Assembly: GCA_034370465.1 (NCBI GenBank)
Contig: JAXMLA010000313.1
Coordinates: 1 to 41,689 of the forward strand
Source: UBA2197 sp034370465
GTDB taxonomy: Bacteria > Desulfobacterota > Desulfuromonadia > Desulfuromonadales > UBA2197
Reading direction: 5' to 3'
DNA length: 41,689 nucleotides
How positions within the stretch are numbered: position 1 is the first letter of the stretch; each line of letters begins with the position of its first letter. Positions 39,731 to 41,689 of this stretch are shown here, one piece after another. A program made the position numbers and the translations under genes. Under the pieces are notes generated by a model. It ran no database searches. It was not told where the DNA came from and worked only from the letters and a program-made list of their open reading frames with translations.

Positions 39731-41689
39731 ATGGCCAAATTCGAACTCAAATCCCCCTATCAACCGGCCGGCGACCAGCCCCGTGCCATTGCCGAACTGA
39801 CCGAAGGACTCCTCCGCGGCGATCATCATCAGGTCCTCCTCGGCGTCACCGGCTCGGGGAAGACCTTTACCATGGCCAACGTCGTCGCGCAGGTGCAGCG
39901 GCCGACTCTGGTCCTTGCCCACAACAAGACGCTGGCGGCGCAGCTTTACGGTGAATTCAAGGAACTCTTCCCCGACAACGCCATCGAATATTTCGTCTCC
40001 TACTACGACTACTACCAGCCCGAAGCCTACATCGTCAGCACCGACACCTTCATCGACAAGGATTCGGCGATCAACGAAGAGATCGACAAGCTCCGCCACA
40101 GCGCCACCCGCTCCCTCCTCACCCGCCGCGACGTCCTCATCGTCGCCTCGGTCTCCTGCATCTACGGCCTCGGCGCGCCGGAAGCTTATTCGGGGATGCT
40201 CATTCAGCTCGAAGAGGGGATGGAGATCGGCCGCGACGCCCTGCTCAAGCGCCTGGTCGAGATCCAGTACAGCCGCAACGACATCGACTTCCACCGCGGC
40301 ACCTTCCGGGTGCGCGGCGATTCGGTGGAGATCTTCCCCCCCTACGAAGAGAAGCGCGCGATCCGCGTCACCTTCTTCGGCGACGAGATCGAAGCGTTGC
40401 ACGAGATCGATCCGCTGTTGGGGAAGATCATCGACAAGCTCCCCCGCACCGCCATCTTCCCGGCCAGCCATTACGTGGCGAGCAAGCCGACTCTCGATCG
40501 CGCCATCACCGAGATTCAGGACGAACTGCGCGAACGCATCCAGTACTTCCGCGAACGCAATCTCCTGGTCGAAGCGCAGCGCATCGAACAGCGTACCATG
40601 TTCGATCTGGAGATGATCGAGGAGATCGGCTACTGCACCGGGATCGAAAACTATTCGCGCTTCCTCGAAGGGCGCAAGCCCGGCGAGGCGCCGGCGACCC
40701 TCTTCGACTACTTCCCCAAGGATGCCATCCTCTTCATTGACGAAAGCCACGCTTCGGTCTCGCAGGTCGGAGCGATGTACCGCGGCGACCGCTCGCGCAA
40801 GGAGAATCTCGTCAACTACGGCTTCCGCCTTCCGGCTGCCCTCGACAACCGCCCCCTCACCTTCGAAGAGTTCGAGGCGAAGAATCTCCAGACGATCTAC
40901 GTCTCGGCGACCCCGGCGAACTACGAACTGGAGAAGGCGCAAGGGGTGATCGTCGAACAGCTGGTGCGGCCGACCGGCCTCATCGATCCCCCGATCGAAG
41001 TGCGCCCGGCGAGCGGTCAGGTAGACGATCTCATCGCTGAACTGCGCGATGCCGTTGCCAAGAGGGAGCGGGTCCTCGTCACCACCCTGACCAAGCGGAT
41101 GTCGGAAGACCTCACCACCTACCTCGAAGAGCTCGGCCTGCGCGTCCGCTACCTCCACTCCGACATCGACACCGTCGAGCGCATGGAGATCCTCCGCGAC
41201 CTCCGCCTCGGCGTCTTCGACATCCTCATCGGCATCAACCTGTTGCGCGAAGGCCTCGACCTCCCGGAAGTCGCCTTGGTGGCGATCCTCGATGCCGACA
41301 AGGAGGGCTTCCTCCGCTCCGAGCGCTCCCTGATCCAGACCTGCGGCCGCGCCGCCCGGAATATTGACGGCCGGGTGATCATGTATGCCGACCAGATCAC
41401 CCGCTCGATGCGCGCCTGCCTCGACGAAACCGCCCGCCGCCGCACCACCCAGATCGCCTACAACGCGGAGCACCACATCACTCCGCGTTCGACGACCAAG
41501 TCACTGCGCACCATCCTCGACGACCTCACCGCCGGCAGCGATCTCGATCCCAGTTTGGTAGCCGCCGAGAGTAGCGGCGTCTACCGCAGTCCAAAAGCGC
41601 TGCGCAAGGAGATCGAGAAGGTGAAGAAGGAGATGCTCAAGGCGGCGGGGAATCTGGAGTTTGAGAAGGCGGCTGATTTTAGAGATCAA
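39731..41689 (+). CDS. uvrB: Excinuclease ABC subunit B (3' end beyond the window)
   Basis: DNA damage-recognition helicase of nucleotide excision repair; 653 codons are present and the frame is still open at the window edge. Walker A is GVTGSGKTFT (K44). The beta-hairpin region has YYDYYQPEAYIVSTDTFIDKD. The DEAD-like motif is FIDESHAS, and the helicase C-terminal motifs follow (LLREGLDLPEVALV, RAARN). The last residues (FEKAADFRDQ) match the C-terminal UVR domain, so only about 10-20 residues are missing. No clear Shine-Dalgarno precedes the ATG at 39731, which is set by family alignment of MAKFELKSPYQPAGDQP. Confidence 0.97.
   Translation, partial: MAKFELKSPYQPAGDQPRAIAELTEGLLRGDHHQVLLGVTGSGKTFTMANVVAQVQRPTLVLAHNKTLAAQLYGEFKELFPDNAIEYFVSYYDYYQPEAYIVSTDTFIDKDSAINEEIDKLRHSATRSLLTRRDVLIVASVSCIYGLGAPEAYSGMLIQLEEGMEIGRDALLKRLVEIQYSRNDIDFHRGTFRVRGDSVEIFPPYEEKRAIRVTFFGDEIEALHEIDPLLGKIIDKLPRTAIFPASHYVASKPTLDRAITEIQDELRERIQYFRERNLLVEAQRIEQRTMFDLEMIEEIGYCTGIENYSRFLEGRKPGEAPATLFDYFPKDAILFIDESHASVSQVGAMYRGDRSRKENLVNYGFRLPAALDNRPLTFEEFEAKNLQTIYVSATPANYELEKAQGVIVEQLVRPTGLIDPPIEVRPASGQVDDLIAELRDAVAKRERVLVTTLTKRMSEDLTTYLEELGLRVRYLHSDIDTVERMEILRDLRLGVFDILIGINLLREGLDLPEVALVAILDADKEGFLRSERSLIQTCGRAARNIDGRVIMYADQITRSMRACLDETARRRTTQIAYNAEHHITPRSTTKSLRTILDDLTAGSDLDPSLVAAESSGVYRSPKALRKEIEKVKKEMLKAAGNLEFEKAADFRDQ

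Noticed and set aside
39662..41476. 604-codon frame opposite uvrB
   Set aside because: Shadow of uvrB; Asp/Gly/Glu-rich nonsense composition.
1..41689. tRNA, rRNA, CRISPR array or intact insertion sequence
   Set aside because: No cloverleaf, rRNA-like block, regularly spaced repeats or transposase motif was recognised by eye.

Overview
The window is 41.7 kb of GC-rich, densely packed chromosomal DNA from a Gram-negative bacterium. Outer-membrane and periplasmic functions are plain: a TolC-type channel, several lipobox signal peptides, an L,D-transpeptidase with a Tat-type partner, and Spy/CpxP-like and c-type cytochrome proteins. The style of the proteins (DUF4080 radical SAM, Cys-cluster proteins, a heme-binding-domain cytochrome, dodecin) and the abundant GC-rich palindromic intergenic repeats suggest a relative of Geobacter/Desulfuromonas (Desulfuromonadia). 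That assignment is inference, held with moderate confidence. No rRNA, tRNA, CRISPR array, intact insertion sequence or phage module was seen.

Layout. 1-2.7 kb: DNA polymerase I. 2.7-4.7 kb: a leftward group with a lipoprotein, a TM2-domain protein, an 88-aa protein and a mazEF toxin-antitoxin pair with a palindromic operator. A decayed second copy of the 3' end of mazF lies on the far side of the TM2 and 88-aa genes. 4.66-5.09 kb: a mosaic of intergenic repeats. 5.1-11 kb: a leftward tripartite RND efflux operon (outer-membrane channel, adaptor, pump). 11.1-11.6 kb: dodecin and a 57-aa cysteine-rich protein. 11.7-13.9 kb: a murein pair (DUF882/YcbK-like and YcbB/LdtD-like). 14.1-15.1 kb: two translationally coupled membrane proteins (DUF1003, DUF2127). 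15.1-20.8 kb: a leftward run of TPR protein, copper P-type ATPase, DUF2905, Cys-cluster protein, periplasmic helical protein and MFS transporter. 21-22.4 kb: a lipoprotein and Hsp33, overlapping at their 3' ends. 22.4-26 kb: a sugar nucleotidyltransferase with glycogen phosphorylase, closed by a strong terminator. 26-28.4 kb: DarP/YjgA, a DUF3332 lipoprotein and a radical SAM protein.

28.6-30.8 kb is an accessory patch with visibly lower GC in parts. It holds a small DUF3147 membrane protein, an unrecognised protein, a truncated RhuM and a HEPN/MNT pair with its own terminator. 30.8-33.1 kb: an aldo/keto reductase and a DUF445 membrane protein. 33.2-36 kb: a Spy-like periplasmic protein divergent from a histidine kinase/response regulator pair, with repeated motifs between them. 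36.1-37.8 kb: a diheme cytochrome and a nucleoside-recognition-domain membrane protein. 37.9-39.6 kb: a B12-binding radical SAM (DUF4080) protein whose stop codon lies inside a palindromic repeat. 39.7 kb to the end: uvrB, cut by the window edge.

Most genes are housekeeping or envelope functions: DNA repair (polA, uvrB), export and copper handling, murein remodelling, glycogen breakdown and envelope-stress sensing. No unmistakably new system was found. The best leads are the cassette-like arrangement flanked by mazF 3'-end copies, the HEPN/MNT plus broken-RhuM patch, the small Cys-rich protein beside dodecin, the Spy-like/two-component unit with tandem motifs, and the coupled DarP-DUF3332 pair.
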